From contig NZ_JAIXSV010000279.1 in assembly GCF_027484505.1 (NCBI RefSeq), positions 1-43,675 of the forward strand: a stretch of DNA of 43,675 bases, given 5' to 3'. The position numbers and the translations under genes were made by a program. The notes beneath the pieces are model-generated. The model had not been told where the DNA came from and ran no database searches. It saw only the letters and a list, made by a program, of their open reading frames with translations. Shown in pieces: positions 23,728 to 32,578 of this stretch. Within the stretch, counting starts at the first letter, position 1, and the number at the start of each line of letters is the position of its first letter. The DNA is from Asticcacaulis sp. Lineage in GTDB: Bacteria; Pseudomonadota; Alphaproteobacteria; Caulobacterales; Caulobacteraceae.

Positions 23728-24552
23728 TCAGGGGAGGCGCTGACCAGCCGACCCCAGCCAGCGCTGCGCCGTGGCGAGGTGCATCCGCTCGACCATCTCG
23801 CCATTGACAGACACCACGCCGCGATCAGCGTTTTCAGGTTGCGCAAAGGCCGCAACCACGGCGCGGGCCCAGTCGAGCTGCTCTGCCGTGGCTGCAAAGA
23901 CCGCATTGGCGACGGCGATCTGCGCCGGATGGATCAGCGTCTTACCGTCAAAGCCCAGCGCCTGGCCATTCGCGCATTCACGCCGCAGCCCCTCGTCATC
24001 GCGGAAGGCATTATAGACGCCGTCGATGACACTGAGGCCGAAGGCGCGACCATGCAGCACAATATGGGACAGGGCCAGTTGCAACTCGGTACGTTCCGGA
24101 GTCGGTGAAACGCGCAGATCGGCGCGCAGATCATTCGGCCCGGCGATCAGGCCCTGAAGCCCCGGCGCCGTGCAAATCTCACGCAGGTTCAGCACACCCT
24201 TCGCCGTCTCGATCATCGCCCACACCGGCGCTTCGTAGCCATGCAGATGCACCGGCAAACCCACCTTGGGCACGACATAGCCGTGTAGCCCGTGCCCGAC
24301 AAAGCGCGTCAGGGCCTGCAAAATCGGCGTCTTCAGCGCTGGATCGACCCGCACGAGGACCACCGGCGCAGCAAACCCACCGGCCTCAAGGGCGCGAACG
24401 ACGCGCTTCAGCGCCTCAGCCTTCTCTGCCTCACCGGCGGAGTCCTCCAGATCGAGGATCAGGGCATCGGCTTCCAGCGCCGCCACCTTTGACATGGCCT
24501 TGTCATTGGCGGCGGGGACAAACAGGACGGAGCGGAGCGGCAAATGCATCAT
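23728..24552 (-). CDS. CitE-like CoA-ester lyase (HpcH/HpaI aldolase family)
   Basis: 274 residues with the TIM-barrel blocks of the CitE/Mcl family: RSVLFVPAANDKAMSKVAAL at the N-terminus, LILDLEDSAGEAEKAEA, VVLVRVDP, IETAKGVLNL, IAGPNDLRADL, and FGLSVIDGVYNAFRD and GFDGKTLIHPAQI at the end. These carry the Mg-binding acids and the CoA/phosphate-binding residues. Stand-alone CitE-like proteins cleave (S)-citramalyl-CoA, malyl-CoA or beta-methylmalyl-CoA. No citrate lyase partner genes are nearby, so citrate fermentation is unlikely. The specific substrate cannot be read from the sequence. Two ATGs in a row open the gene. Confidence 0.85.
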   Translation of the reverse strand: MMHLPLRSVLFVPAANDKAMSKVAALEADALILDLEDSAGEAEKAEALKRVVRALEAGGFAAPVVLVRVDPALKTPILQALTRFVGHGLHGYVVPKVGLPVHLHGYEAPVWAMIETAKGVLNLREICTAPGLQGLIAGPNDLRADLRVSPTPERTELQLALSHIVLHGRAFGLSVIDGVYNAFRDDEGLRRECANGQALGFDGKTLIHPAQIAVANAVFAATAEQLDWARAVVAAFAQPENADRGVVSVNGEMVERMHLATAQRWLGSAGQRLP

Positions 24553-24683
24553 GCAGGCATTTTACGCCGCTTTGGCCACGCCTGAAACCTCAATCCGGTG
24601 AGCGCCCTCCAAAACCTCAGATTATGCAATCTTTTGCATGAATTAAATCGATTGTCGCGTCGCCTCCGGCCATGGCCTCACCC

Positions 24684-24712
24684 TTGTCATAATGGGGGTT
24701 TAGCCTCATATT
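24684..24712 (+). promoter_or_regulatory. Sigma-70-like promoter of the Bax-inhibitor gene
   Basis: TTGTCA (24684-24689; 5 of 6 to TTGACA), a spacer of exactly 17 bases, then CATATT (24707-24712; 4 of 6 to TATAAT). The start point would fall near 24719, giving a leader of about 37 bases before the ATG. Confidence 0.5.
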
Positions 24713-24755
24713 AGGTCTCAACAGGCCATACCGGCCCAACCCACAGGGATTTACA

Positions 24756-25505
24756 ATGAACGACTTTCGCAGTCACAATCCGGCCAACGCGACCGTACAG
24801 GACATGTCGGTCGATGCGGGCCTGCGCAGCTTCATGCTGGGCGTCTATAACAAGATGGCTCTGGGCCTTCTGCTGACCGGCGCGCTCGCCTGGGCGGCCG
24901 CCAACGTCCCGGAAATCACGAACCTCATGTTCCGTGTGACCGCGGAGGGTCGCCTGGCAGGTTATACCCTTATGGGCTACATCATCTCCTTCGCGCCGGT
25001 GGTCATCCTGCTGGGGTCGGGCTTTGTGATGCGTCAGCCGACGGTTGCGTCTACCAGCATCCTGTACTGGCTGGTTGTGGCCCTGATCGGCCTGTCCACC
25101 GGGGCCAACTTCCTCGTTTACACGGGCGGCTCTCTGGCCTCGACCTTCTTCGTCACCGCCGCCGCCTTTGGTGCACTGAGCCTCTACGGCTATACCACCA
25201 AGCGCGACATGAGCGGGTGGGGCAAGTTCCTGTTCATGGCCGTCATCGGTCTGATTATCGCCAGTCTGGTCAACCTGTTCCTGCAAAGCTCGATGCTCTA
25301 CTTCATCGTCAGCGGTCTGGGCGTGCTGATCTTCTCCGCCCTGATCGCTTTCGAGACGCAGAACCTCAAGCACACCTATTACCAACTGGGTGGTAATGAA
25401 GCGGGTATGGCCATGGCCACCAACTATGGTGCACTGAGCCTCTACATCAGCTTCGTCAACCTGTTCCAGTTCCTGCTGGCCTTTATGGGCGTGCGTCGCG
25501 ACTAG
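24756..25505 (+). CDS. Bax inhibitor-1/YccA family membrane protein
   Basis: 249 residues, seven hydrophobic helices after a polar N-terminus (about 30 residues). Typical family blocks are LRSFMLGVYNKMALGLLLTG, then SLYGYTTKRDMSGWGKFLFM and FSALIAFETQNLK. Family members such as E. coli YccA interact with the membrane protease FtsH; others are calcium-leak channels. Inner membrane. AGGGA lies 7 bases before the ATG. A dispersed palindromic repeat and an intrinsic terminator follow. There is no partner gene next to it, so the role stays general (membrane quality control or ion leak). Confidence 0.92.
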   Translation: MNDFRSHNPANATVQDMSVDAGLRSFMLGVYNKMALGLLLTGALAWAAANVPEITNLMFRVTAEGRLAGYTLMGYIISFAPVVILLGSGFVMRQPTVASTSILYWLVVALIGLSTGANFLVYTGGSLASTFFVTAAAFGALSLYGYTTKRDMSGWGKFLFMAVIGLIIASLVNLFLQSSMLYFIVSGLGVLIFSALIAFETQNLKHTYYQLGGNEAGMAMATNYGALSLYISFVNLFQFLLAFMGVRRD

Positions 25506-25607
25506 AGCGCTTTCCGAAAAGTGTGACGCACTTTTCGGATAAAAAAGCGCGTTAAACCATGAACTTAGAGCGCTATTTCGATTCAGAATGAACGAAATAC
25601 GCTCTAA
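25505..25607. repeat. Composite palindromic repeat (two hairpins)
   Basis: Hairpin 1 is CCGAAAAGTG (25514-25523) with CACTTTTCGG (25529-25538), extended by GCGCTTT and AAAAAAGCGC. Hairpin 2 is TAGAGCG-ATTTCG (25566-25580) with CGAAAT-CGCTCTA (25593-25606). The GAGCGCTTT and CGCTCTA ends recur in both, and a GATTC site lies in the second hairpin. The pattern looks like the dispersed intergenic palindromes of alphaproteobacteria. A copy number cannot be given from one window. Confidence 0.65.
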
Positions 25608-25627
25608 ATCAGCCGTAGGCCTGAACA

Positions 25628-25662
25628 TAAAACCCCGCCGGAACGTTCTGGCGGGGTTTTTG
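25628..25662 (+). terminator. Intrinsic terminator of the Bax-inhibitor gene
   Basis: AAACCCCGCC (25630-25639) pairs with GGCGGGGTTT (25650-25659) around a 10-base loop, and the T-run continues to 25661. It is a strong plus-strand terminator and, from the A-run on the other side, perhaps weakly active on the minus strand for the DUF2794 gene. Confidence 0.85.
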
Positions 25663-25742
25663 TTTGGCCGAAAGCGATGAGGGAAGCACGGATCAAGCGC
25701 GCAGCGTTCGTGTCTTTTCGTGTTTTTCGTGGCCAGACACCT

Positions 25743-26087
25743 TTACCCGATCACATCCAGCTTCGTCTTGTCGAGCACGCTCAACACCGGCTCCAGTTCG
25801 CGCCCGCGCTTAAGCACCATGCCGTTCTGATTGAAGACCGCAAATGCCCCCTGCTTGCGCGCCAGCGACGGGCGCTTTTCGATGCGATAGACGGGGGCCT
25901 CGCCGCTACGCCGGAAGATGTTGAAGACCACCACGTCGGTCAGACTGTCTATGCCATAGTCGCGCCAGTCGCCCGACGCCACCTTGCGTCCATACAGTCT
26001 GAGGATCAGCTCCAGTTCGCGCCGTTCAAAGAAGACCGGCCCTTTCGGCGCGGTGATAAACCCTGTGCCCTGATCCTGAAAGCTCAT
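25743..26087 (-). CDS. DUF2794 family protein
   Basis: 114 residues, soluble, no signal peptide. The sequence FFERRELELILRLYGRKVASG, then WRDYGIDSLTDVVVFNIFRRS, AEAPVYRIEKRPSLARKQGAF-like and LKRGRELEPVLSVLD, matches the alphaproteobacterial family of unknown function DUF2794, of this same length. The function is not known. It is flanked on one side by the Bax-inhibitor terminator and on the other by the candidate small-RNA region, from which it is divergent. Its promoter must lie within 26088-26250, where I see no clear boxes. Confidence 0.85.
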   Translation of the reverse strand: MSFQDQGTGFITAPKGPVFFERRELELILRLYGRKVASGDWRDYGIDSLTDVVVFNIFRRSGEAPVYRIEKRPSLARKQGAFAVFNQNGMVLKRGRELEPVLSVLDKTKLDVIG

Positions 26088-26278
26088 GCGGCGAACCTTT
26101 CATCAACCCAGCCTATAGTCGCCCGATCCTGTAAAAAGACAAGTGGCATGACGCTCCCCGGCGCAACCCGCCCATGCAAACGGTGGCATCACGATCACGT
26201 TTCCAAAAGAAATGAACCCACCCCAAAATGACCTCATTTCAGCCGTTTAGGCGCCCATATTGGCCTATACAAGATGAG

Positions 26279-26440
26279 TGTCGGCCGGATCGGTTCGTCG
26301 GGTCCACCCCCTGAACAGCCCCCCAGCCCAGGACCTGACCGCCAGTCAATGGCAGCTCCCCTCCGGCCGACATGCCCTCTTTTGTCCCCCCTGAAAACGA
26401 GGCAAAAACGCACCGCCCCCTCCCCGGCCGGTGCGTTTTT
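26279..26440 (+). ncRNA. Candidate structured C-rich small RNA
   Basis: No gene fits the stretch 26088-26451, but the plus strand folds well. Stem P1 is TGTCGGCCGGA (26279-26289) with its exact complement TCCGGCCGACA (26362-26372). Inside it, P2 is GTCGGGTCC (26297-26305) with GGACCTGAC (26331-26339; one G-U), closing a 25-base loop with runs of five and six C. P3 is GCCA (26341-26344) with TGGC (26350-26353). A strong terminator ends it at 26440. TATACA (26266-26271) would place the start at about 26278, exactly at P1; the -35 is weak. No plus-strand gene follows for 7 kb, so it would act in trans. Not a family I recognise. Confidence 0.45.
26403..26440. terminator. Bidirectional intrinsic terminator
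   Basis: AAAAACGCACCG (26403-26414) pairs with CGGTGCGTTTTT (26428-26439). The T-run on the plus strand ends the candidate small RNA; the T-run on the minus strand ends the PL26 lyase gene, whose stop lies 12 bases away. Confidence 0.85.
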
Positions 26441-26451
26441 TATTGAGCCGA

Positions 26452-29172
26452 TTACAGAATGCCTGCGACCTTTGCCGCTTCGTCCAGACTGTCGCCAATA
26501 AGGGCCAGATTCTGGATGGCCGACAGGCCCCACTGCGCCGTGCCATTGGTCGAGAGGGTCGGGTCTTCGTCCAGCGGACGCAGGACCGCCGGGCCGTCGA
26601 TACGCTGTGTGCGGCGTTTCAGCCCGCCATCGGATTCGCGCCCGTCCTTGCCGAAAAACTCGCTCCAAGCCCGCAGCGCCAGCGCCTTGTCCCGCTCATG
26701 GAAGGCGGCAAAGGCCGTCAGGCGCGAATGGGCATCACGCAGATTGCGTCCGCCGGGCACGCTTCCCAACAAGGCCTTAAGCTCATCGTTGGGCGCGTTA
26801 TAATAGCGGCAATATTCCAGCCACGCCTTACGATAGGCCGGCACATCGACCAGTTCCCACAGCTCTGAGGTCATTTCGACCACACCGAACACGGCATTAA
26901 GGTGCGAGACGCTGATATAGTCGCCATCGCCCAGAAACTTACCCGTCTTCAGATCATAGGGCGCTTCGCCCGCGAACCAGCGCCGCTTCAGCCCGGCAAT
27001 GGTGGTCATGCCGTTGACGATCCGGTCGCGCCAGCGCGTATCCTGCGTGCGCTCCCATTCGGTCAGCCATGCCCCCAGAAACGCCCCCCACGACGTGCCG
27101 AAGCCTGAGGCCACGACGCCCTTCGGGCGCTCCCGGCCCGGTGCGGGTGGCAGCTTGCGCGAAATATCGACATTTTCCAGCGCGTAGTCGGAATCGACCA
27201 GATCACGCATCAGATCACCGACGCGCTCATCGGCGGTCAGATAGTAGTAGATGCGGCGATAGGCGACGTTCGAGACGCGCGGCTGCTTGGACGAATCCGA
27301 CCACGGCTGCACACCGTGGCGCGTGCCAAAGCCCTTGAAGCGGCCGAGGTGATAGACATCAACTTCGCCCGTTTGCCGCGTCATGGCCTCGGCGAATTTG
27401 AACACGTCGGCGCGGCCCGTGCGCAGATAGGTGTACCAGATCCACAGGTCGGTCGAGAGTTCGGAATTGTCCCAGGCATAGCCGCCGATGTCATAGCGCC
27501 ACATGTGACGCTCATGATCGTAGGTGTGCATGACATCGCCATAGGTCCAGAAGCCGTACCAGCGGCGCTGATCGACCTCCTTCATATAGTAGTCGATCTG
27601 ATAGGTCAGGCGGTCTTCGAGGATTTTGCGCGCCGGGGTCGATGAATTGGCCACGTCCCAGTCACCAAAGACGCCGCATTGGTGGATGCGTTCCGGCGAC
27701 AGGACCAGACGCGCCGGATTGGCCACCTGTTCGGCCATGTCGGAGAAGACCTGATGCGAGGGCGTCGCCCCCAGCACCCACAGGTTCAGTTCCGAGGTGC
27801 GCGCCACGCCGGTCGCGGTGTCCCAGCCCTTTTCGTAGTCCTCATAGGTGATGTTGAGGCCTTCGATCTCTTCAGGATGGGTGTCCATGCCGTCGGCCGA
27901 GCGATAGGGGCGCACATCCATGGCCGGGGCGTCCGGCGACCACAGCCACGCCGTGATCTCGGCCATCTCGGTATGGGCATTGCGCACATCGAGCTGCGTA
28001 GGCGAGCGCTGCCAGAAGTCCTTGAAGCCCAGCGCCACGCCGCCGCTCGCGCCGCCGACATAGGCCAGCCCCTTGCTGCGCGTTCCGGCATTGGAGTCGA
28101 TCCAGGCGTGACCGGCGCGCGTGCGCTTTTTGATGGTGTAGCCATCGGGCGTCAGTTGCGACAGCGTGAAGTCGCCCCATTCCGGTATCCATTTCAGCCC
28201 GTCCTGCACTGGCTTGGCCATGTCGGCCACGGCCACGGCCTTGCCTTCGACCTGAGCGACGCCCAGCCCCTTGCCCACCGGACGGCGCAGGCCGGTCAGC
28301 GGACGCACCGCCTCACCCCACACGCCCACACCGTCGCCCGTCAGGCGGATATGGCGGTTGTGCGTCTCTTCGGTCATCGGCGTCTTGGCGGTAACGCCCA
28401 GACCGCGGATAAAGTCCTTGAACGGGTCCCCATCATAGATGAAGGAATGCACGATGCGCACATTTTCGGAACCGGCATAGAAATAGAGCCGCACCGAGAA
28501 GGGCAGCCAGTCGCGGCCATTTCCGGAATGCACACCCTCAATCTTGAGCACCGCGCGCACAGGCCCGGTCTGTTCGACCGTGACCTTGCTGACCTTGCTG
28601 CTGAAAGTCTGCTGGCTGACGCTGCCCGTGGCGTCGAGATCAGGCTGGTTTTGCCACAGGGCGACCAGCTTCATCTCTTTGAGCGTCAGGCGGCCCGCAC
28701 GGGTGGCGGTGGCGATCAGATGCTCACCCGACGTCGGCACCACCCACACCAGATCGCCTGAAGTCACCGTGACCGCAGCGGCCTCCTGTTTGACGCTAAC
28801 GGCCTTGGCAGGGGCGGTCGCCTTGCCCGGCGCGAGCGATAACCCTGCGGGTTTGCTCCCCGCCGGCACCGCGTGCGCCGTCCATTTCAGCGACCCGTCA
28901 GGCCAGTAGGCCAGCGGCCACGACTGCACCGGCACCTCACCCAGTTTGAAGTCCGGCACCTTGCCCCTAGCGGGCTTCACCGTGCCGCGCGGCCACGGCA
29001 CACCCAGCGTCGCCCCTTCAAAAGCCGCCGGTGCCCCGTCCAGCCATCTGAGATCGGTCGAAGCCACAGGCGTTGCCTTTACCGGAGCCGCCTGAGCCAC
29101 AGCGGGCAGGACGCTCAGGGCCGACAGGGCGACAGCGGATTGCAGGAGATGGCGGCGCGAAAGAGAGGTCAT
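26452..29172 (-). CDS. PL26/YetA-type exo-rhamnogalacturonan lyase
   Basis: 906 residues. A twin-arginine signal (SRRHLLQSAVALSAL) ends at about VAQAA, so a folded protein is probably exported. The N-terminal beta-rich domain (VPWPRGTVKPARGKVPDFKL, WPDGSLKWTAHAV) and the helical catalytic part (HMWRYDIGGYAWDNSELSTD, GRFKGFGTRHGVQPWSDSS) fit the PcRGLX/YetA family, of which the fungal member is a rhamnogalacturonan exolyase of family PL26. It would release unsaturated galacturonosyl-rhamnose from RG-I ends in the periplasm. Beside it are the receptor and the PL11 endolyase of the same pathway. It has its own upstream region with a perfect palindrome. Confidence 0.8.
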   Translation of the reverse strand: MTSLSRRHLLQSAVALSALSVLPAVAQAAPVKATPVASTDLRWLDGAPAAFEGATLGVPWPRGTVKPARGKVPDFKLGEVPVQSWPLAYWPDGSLKWTAHAVPAGSKPAGLSLAPGKATAPAKAVSVKQEAAAVTVTSGDLVWVVPTSGEHLIATATRAGRLTLKEMKLVALWQNQPDLDATGSVSQQTFSSKVSKVTVEQTGPVRAVLKIEGVHSGNGRDWLPFSVRLYFYAGSENVRIVHSFIYDGDPFKDFIRGLGVTAKTPMTEETHNRHIRLTGDGVGVWGEAVRPLTGLRRPVGKGLGVAQVEGKAVAVADMAKPVQDGLKWIPEWGDFTLSQLTPDGYTIKKRTRAGHAWIDSNAGTRSKGLAYVGGASGGVALGFKDFWQRSPTQLDVRNAHTEMAEITAWLWSPDAPAMDVRPYRSADGMDTHPEEIEGLNITYEDYEKGWDTATGVARTSELNLWVLGATPSHQVFSDMAEQVANPARLVLSPERIHQCGVFGDWDVANSSTPARKILEDRLTYQIDYYMKEVDQRRWYGFWTYGDVMHTYDHERHMWRYDIGGYAWDNSELSTDLWIWYTYLRTGRADVFKFAEAMTRQTGEVDVYHLGRFKGFGTRHGVQPWSDSSKQPRVSNVAYRRIYYYLTADERVGDLMRDLVDSDYALENVDISRKLPPAPGRERPKGVVASGFGTSWGAFLGAWLTEWERTQDTRWRDRIVNGMTTIAGLKRRWFAGEAPYDLKTGKFLGDGDYISVSHLNAVFGVVEMTSELWELVDVPAYRKAWLEYCRYYNAPNDELKALLGSVPGGRNLRDAHSRLTAFAAFHERDKALALRAWSEFFGKDGRESDGGLKRRTQRIDGPAVLRPLDEDPTLSTNGTAQWGLSAIQNLALIGDSLDEAAKVAGIL

Positions 29173-29241
29173 GGTTCCCAGCCCTTAAATAAAGTCAACG
29201 ACTTGAACGCTGACGGCGGTCGTTTCCGGCGCACTATCGCT

Positions 29242-29259
29242 CAATTTTGTCCAAAATTG
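29242..29259. promoter_or_regulatory. Perfect 18-bp palindrome upstream of the PL26 gene
   Basis: CAATTTTG, TC, CAAAATTG: 8-bp arms with a 2-base spacer, 70-87 bases before the lyase ATG on the minus strand. This fits a dimeric repressor operator (GntR or LacI size). A GATCAAT word, read in the direction of transcription, overlaps its edge (29256-29262) and recurs upstream of the receptor and PL11 genes. Confidence 0.5.
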
Positions 29260-29282
29260 ATCACGCAACCCTGTCCGTCAAT

Positions 29283-29315
29283 AAAAAACCGCCGCCCGGA
29301 GTTCCGGACGGCGGT
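29283..29315 (-). terminator. Intrinsic terminator of the TonB receptor gene
   Basis: On the minus strand CCGCCGTCCGG pairs with CCGGGCGGCGG across a short loop (complements of 29304-29314 and 29289-29300), followed by six T (complement of 29283-29288). It separates the receptor from the PL26 gene, so the two are not simply one transcript. Confidence 0.85.
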
Positions 29316-29338
29316 AAGACGCTTTAACTGAACACCAA

Positions 29339-32300
29339 CTATTCGAACTTGGCGCGGAAGCCCACAAAGAAGCGACGGCCCGTGTAAGACGTATCAAGCG
29401 TTATAGGAATAGACCCAGCCTTATCGAAGCTTAGGTAATCAGAGTAGTCGCGGCTGAGCACTTCGTTAGTCAGGTTTTTACCTTCCCAGAACAACTCGAT
29501 CGTATTGTTCAGCTTGTAGGCGACACGGGCATCGAGATAACCCGTTTCACGGCGGAAGATCGGCGAACCTGGATAGTAGTTGTTGTTGACGCCTGCAGCG
29601 CTAAACGGAGACAGCCCATTGGCATTTCGCAAGCCGCCAAAGGTCTGATAGAATTCCGAACGGGCCTGCCAAGCTACGCGAGCATTGATACGGCCATCAT
29701 CATACCACAGGTTGACATTGTAGTAGTATTTGGACTGCGACCGCAACGGCAGGTCCCGACCCGTGAGCGGGTCTATTTCGGTAGAACTGCCGGCGATTTC
29801 CGACGTGCCAAAGTTAAATCCACCCCCTGTGTACTTCAGATTCCAGGGCAGATAAGTGAAGGCCGAACGTGCCGCAAATTCATAACCTTCCGTTACACTC
29901 CCCGGACCATCGATATAGGTCGGCAGATCGTATTTTTTACCATTAAATTCCACATCGTTGTACGTGATATTGATGGGCGCGCCAACCGTCGTATTGATAC
30001 GGAACACCCCAACGCTGACTTGCGTATCCTTGTTGGGATACCATTCGAGGGACAGGTTGGTTGTACGGGCCTTATACCCCTGAAGTGCCGGATTACCGAT
30101 ACGCGATGAACAGGTGGAGTCGATGTCGTTGCCATCCACATCGGTCAGGTTTTCATACTGTTCGCCGATTTCACGACAGGTTACAACCGCACCACCCGTG
30201 ACCTCTTGCAAGCGGGGGCGTGCCGCCACCTTGGCCAGCGAATAGCGAACCACCAGCTTGTCCTCAATCGGCCAGGCCGCAAGGTTAAAGCTGGGCAGTA
30301 CATCCTCACTGCTGCGTTTGGTTGAATTCTTCACCAACTCTCTGAGAGTATACGTGTAGTCATATTGCCCAGGCACGGCTCTCGGAGTAGGCACCGCATT
30401 CTCGAAACGAATGAAGTTAGTTCCAGACGCATCCCATTTGTTATAACGAACGCCGATATTACCCGTGAAATCAACCCCAAAGAGGCGTTGCTCGAAATCA
30501 GCCATCAGATAGGCGGATTTAGATTGCTCTTCCCCCGTGTAGGCGGGTTGTTCATAAACCTTGCCATCTGAGCCCTTACAGGTCTTCAGGCAGTCCATAT
30601 TATAATTGTTCAGACCGAACCATCCCTGCATCATGCTGAAGGCTTGGGGAACGTCAATGGATGCCCAGGTTGTCGGCAACGAACCGCGATCCGAATAACC
30701 CGACATGAATTCCTTGCCCGGCAAATCGATCAGGGTATTTGTTACCAAAGAGAGATACTGTTCAGGTGTCAGGGTATAAAGGTTGCGCAGAGAACTGGTG
30801 CCCGTACCCGGCACGGTGGCGTAAGAACAAGGCACCGTAGTCGTCGCATATTGCGTATAACAGGTACGGAAATTGTCCTGCAGGAAGGCCGCCGGCAAGG
30901 TCACACCATTGCCCAGTTCAGCCCCCGGACCGCCCCAGCCTCTCGCCTCATACTGACGCGCTTGGACGCCAAATTTGAGCGTTTTGAGCGGCCCGAATGA
31001 ATTGAACCTCTTCGTAACATCGATCTGTGCTACGTCTTCGGTGGTTTTGCCCATGCTGGGCGTGTAATCAATACGCACATTGCTCGAATAGGGGTTGCGC
31101 GCTGTACCGGCAAGCGTTGGCGCTATGGCAAGAGGCATATAGGCCGCCGGATTCATCGTATCCACGGATGAAGGCAGGCTATATACCCACAGACCGTTGG
31201 TCGGATCGACCTTCCACGTAATCGAAGGAATGCCGGAAATCGAATACGAGATGACGTTGGACTCTGACTGAGACTCAGCCTCGGAACGCCCAAAACGGCC
31301 CGTGATAAGCAGGCTGTCCTTCTTGTAATCGAAGCCGGTCTGAATGTATGTTGTGCCCGTTTCAGTAGAAAAATCGCGCGCTTGGGTCGTCAGACCCAGT
31401 GTTGAAGTCGCGGTGGGCACCAGTGTCATGCCGGTCAGGAAGTGCTTGTCGCTGAACGTTGCATTGGTAAAGCCCGCCGTCACAACGGTTCCCGTCGAGT
31501 TCAGGACTGCCGGCGGCGTGTTCAGACTGAAATTATTATCGTTATTACGACGTTCAATACGGTTTGGGTTATAGTTGAGGAAGAGGCTCAGATTATCCGT
31601 TGCCTTATAGTCAAAGCGCAGTTGCAGTGACTGGCGGGTGTCGTAACGCAGCCAGCGGCTGTAGCGCGGAAGCGACGGGACGTAATCGTTCCACTGTTGA
31701 TAGCAGTTGGCGCGGCTGTTGATGCCGCTGGCGGACAGAGCCGCGCAGCCTGCCTTGGTCGTCACCGCCGCCGCCGCCGCATCCCACGCGGTGGGAACGG
31801 TGTAGGTCTTTTCCAGCGATCCATCCAGATCAGCCGTCAGAATGTAACCCTGATTGTTGTTTGAGGTGCGGGCGATGTCGCCGCCGAAGTAGGATTTGTC
31901 GTAGCTGTAGTTAAACAGGACACCCAAACGATTATCGAGGAATTTGCGCGAGGCCACAATGGTAGCGCGCGGCGACCAACCGTCCAGCATGCTCATCCGC
32001 TGATACTGGAGATTTAGCTGAACATAGGGTTTTTTGAAATCGAGACCGGTGCGCTGCTCGATACGAACTGTACCGCCGATACCGCCCGATGTCATATCCG
32101 CGGTCTGACCCTTGACCACGTCAACGCTCTTGATGAGGTCAGAGGAAAGGTCGGTCAGGTTGGCGGCGCGACCATCACCACCGGTCCCGAGCGTAGACAT
32201 ACCATTCACTTCGATGCGCACGAGTTCTGCGCCCATACCCCGGATAGAGAGCCCCCCCGTGCCGCCATCGTCGTTGCGATCCAGCGCCACCCCGGCGATA

Positions 32301-32578
32301 CGCGAAATCGCTTCGCCGACGTTTTTATCCGGAAACTGAGCCACGTCATCAGCAACAATCGAGTCTTGAGTGGTTGCCGCGCGCTTTTTGCGATCAATCG
32401 CGGAGCGTTCCGACTTACGCACACCCACGACGATAACGTCCTGAATTTCATCTTCCTTTTTTGGCGCGGCTTCCTGCGCATAGGCGGCGCCGGAAACGGC
32501 CAGCATGACGAGGCCCGAACCGGCCATCAGATACTTCGCGAAAGACGACTTGGGTGACTTTGGGGGCAATGTCTGCAC
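29339..32578 (-). CDS. TonB-dependent outer-membrane receptor (oligosaccharide type)
   Basis: 1079 residues from GTG 32578, chosen because GGAGG lies 6 bases before it; the frame is open to 32668. A long basic N-terminus and a signal peptide (LMAGSGLVMLAVSGAAYAQ) precede a TonB-box-like IQDVIVVG and the plug domain (DVAQFPDKNVGEAISRIAGV, LSIRGMGAELVRIEVNGM). The large beta-barrel ends in GRRFFVGFRAKFE. The plug signature is that of the large carbohydrate receptors common in Caulobacterales and sphingomonads. Position between two RG-I lyase genes points to uptake of rhamnogalacturonan oligosaccharides. Ends with a strong terminator. Confidence 0.92.
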   Translation of the reverse strand: MQTLPPKSPKSSFAKYLMAGSGLVMLAVSGAAYAQEAAPKKEDEIQDVIVVGVRKSERSAIDRKKRAATTQDSIVADDVAQFPDKNVGEAISRIAGVALDRNDDGGTGGLSIRGMGAELVRIEVNGMSTLGTGGDGRAANLTDLSSDLIKSVDVVKGQTADMTSGGIGGTVRIEQRTGLDFKKPYVQLNLQYQRMSMLDGWSPRATIVASRKFLDNRLGVLFNYSYDKSYFGGDIARTSNNNQGYILTADLDGSLEKTYTVPTAWDAAAAAVTTKAGCAALSASGINSRANCYQQWNDYVPSLPRYSRWLRYDTRQSLQLRFDYKATDNLSLFLNYNPNRIERRNNDNNFSLNTPPAVLNSTGTVVTAGFTNATFSDKHFLTGMTLVPTATSTLGLTTQARDFSTETGTTYIQTGFDYKKDSLLITGRFGRSEAESQSESNVISYSISGIPSITWKVDPTNGLWVYSLPSSVDTMNPAAYMPLAIAPTLAGTARNPYSSNVRIDYTPSMGKTTEDVAQIDVTKRFNSFGPLKTLKFGVQARQYEARGWGGPGAELGNGVTLPAAFLQDNFRTCYTQYATTTVPCSYATVPGTGTSSLRNLYTLTPEQYLSLVTNTLIDLPGKEFMSGYSDRGSLPTTWASIDVPQAFSMMQGWFGLNNYNMDCLKTCKGSDGKVYEQPAYTGEEQSKSAYLMADFEQRLFGVDFTGNIGVRYNKWDASGTNFIRFENAVPTPRAVPGQYDYTYTLRELVKNSTKRSSEDVLPSFNLAAWPIEDKLVVRYSLAKVAARPRLQEVTGGAVVTCREIGEQYENLTDVDGNDIDSTCSSRIGNPALQGYKARTTNLSLEWYPNKDTQVSVGVFRINTTVGAPINITYNDVEFNGKKYDLPTYIDGPGSVTEGYEFAARSAFTYLPWNLKYTGGGFNFGTSEIAGSSTEIDPLTGRDLPLRSQSKYYYNVNLWYDDGRINARVAWQARSEFYQTFGGLRNANGLSPFSAAGVNNNYYPGSPIFRRETGYLDARVAYKLNNTIELFWEGKNLTNEVLSRDYSDYLSFDKAGSIPITLDTSYTGRRFFVGFRAKFE

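Noticed and set aside
24683-24712. Heat-shock (sigma-32) promoter before the Bax-inhibitor gene
   Set aside because: CTTG fits, but the downstream part lacks the CCCCAT-type -10; the sigma-70 reading is better.
26279-26440. SRP RNA, 6S RNA or a riboswitch
   Set aside because: The SRP GGAAG core is absent, the fold is a branched stem rather than the long 6S rod, and no same-strand gene lies downstream for a riboswitch.
26234-26668. Minus-strand frame of 144 codons over the small-RNA region
   Set aside because: It crosses the terminator and the end of the PL26 gene in another frame and has low-complexity Arg/Gly-rich sequence.
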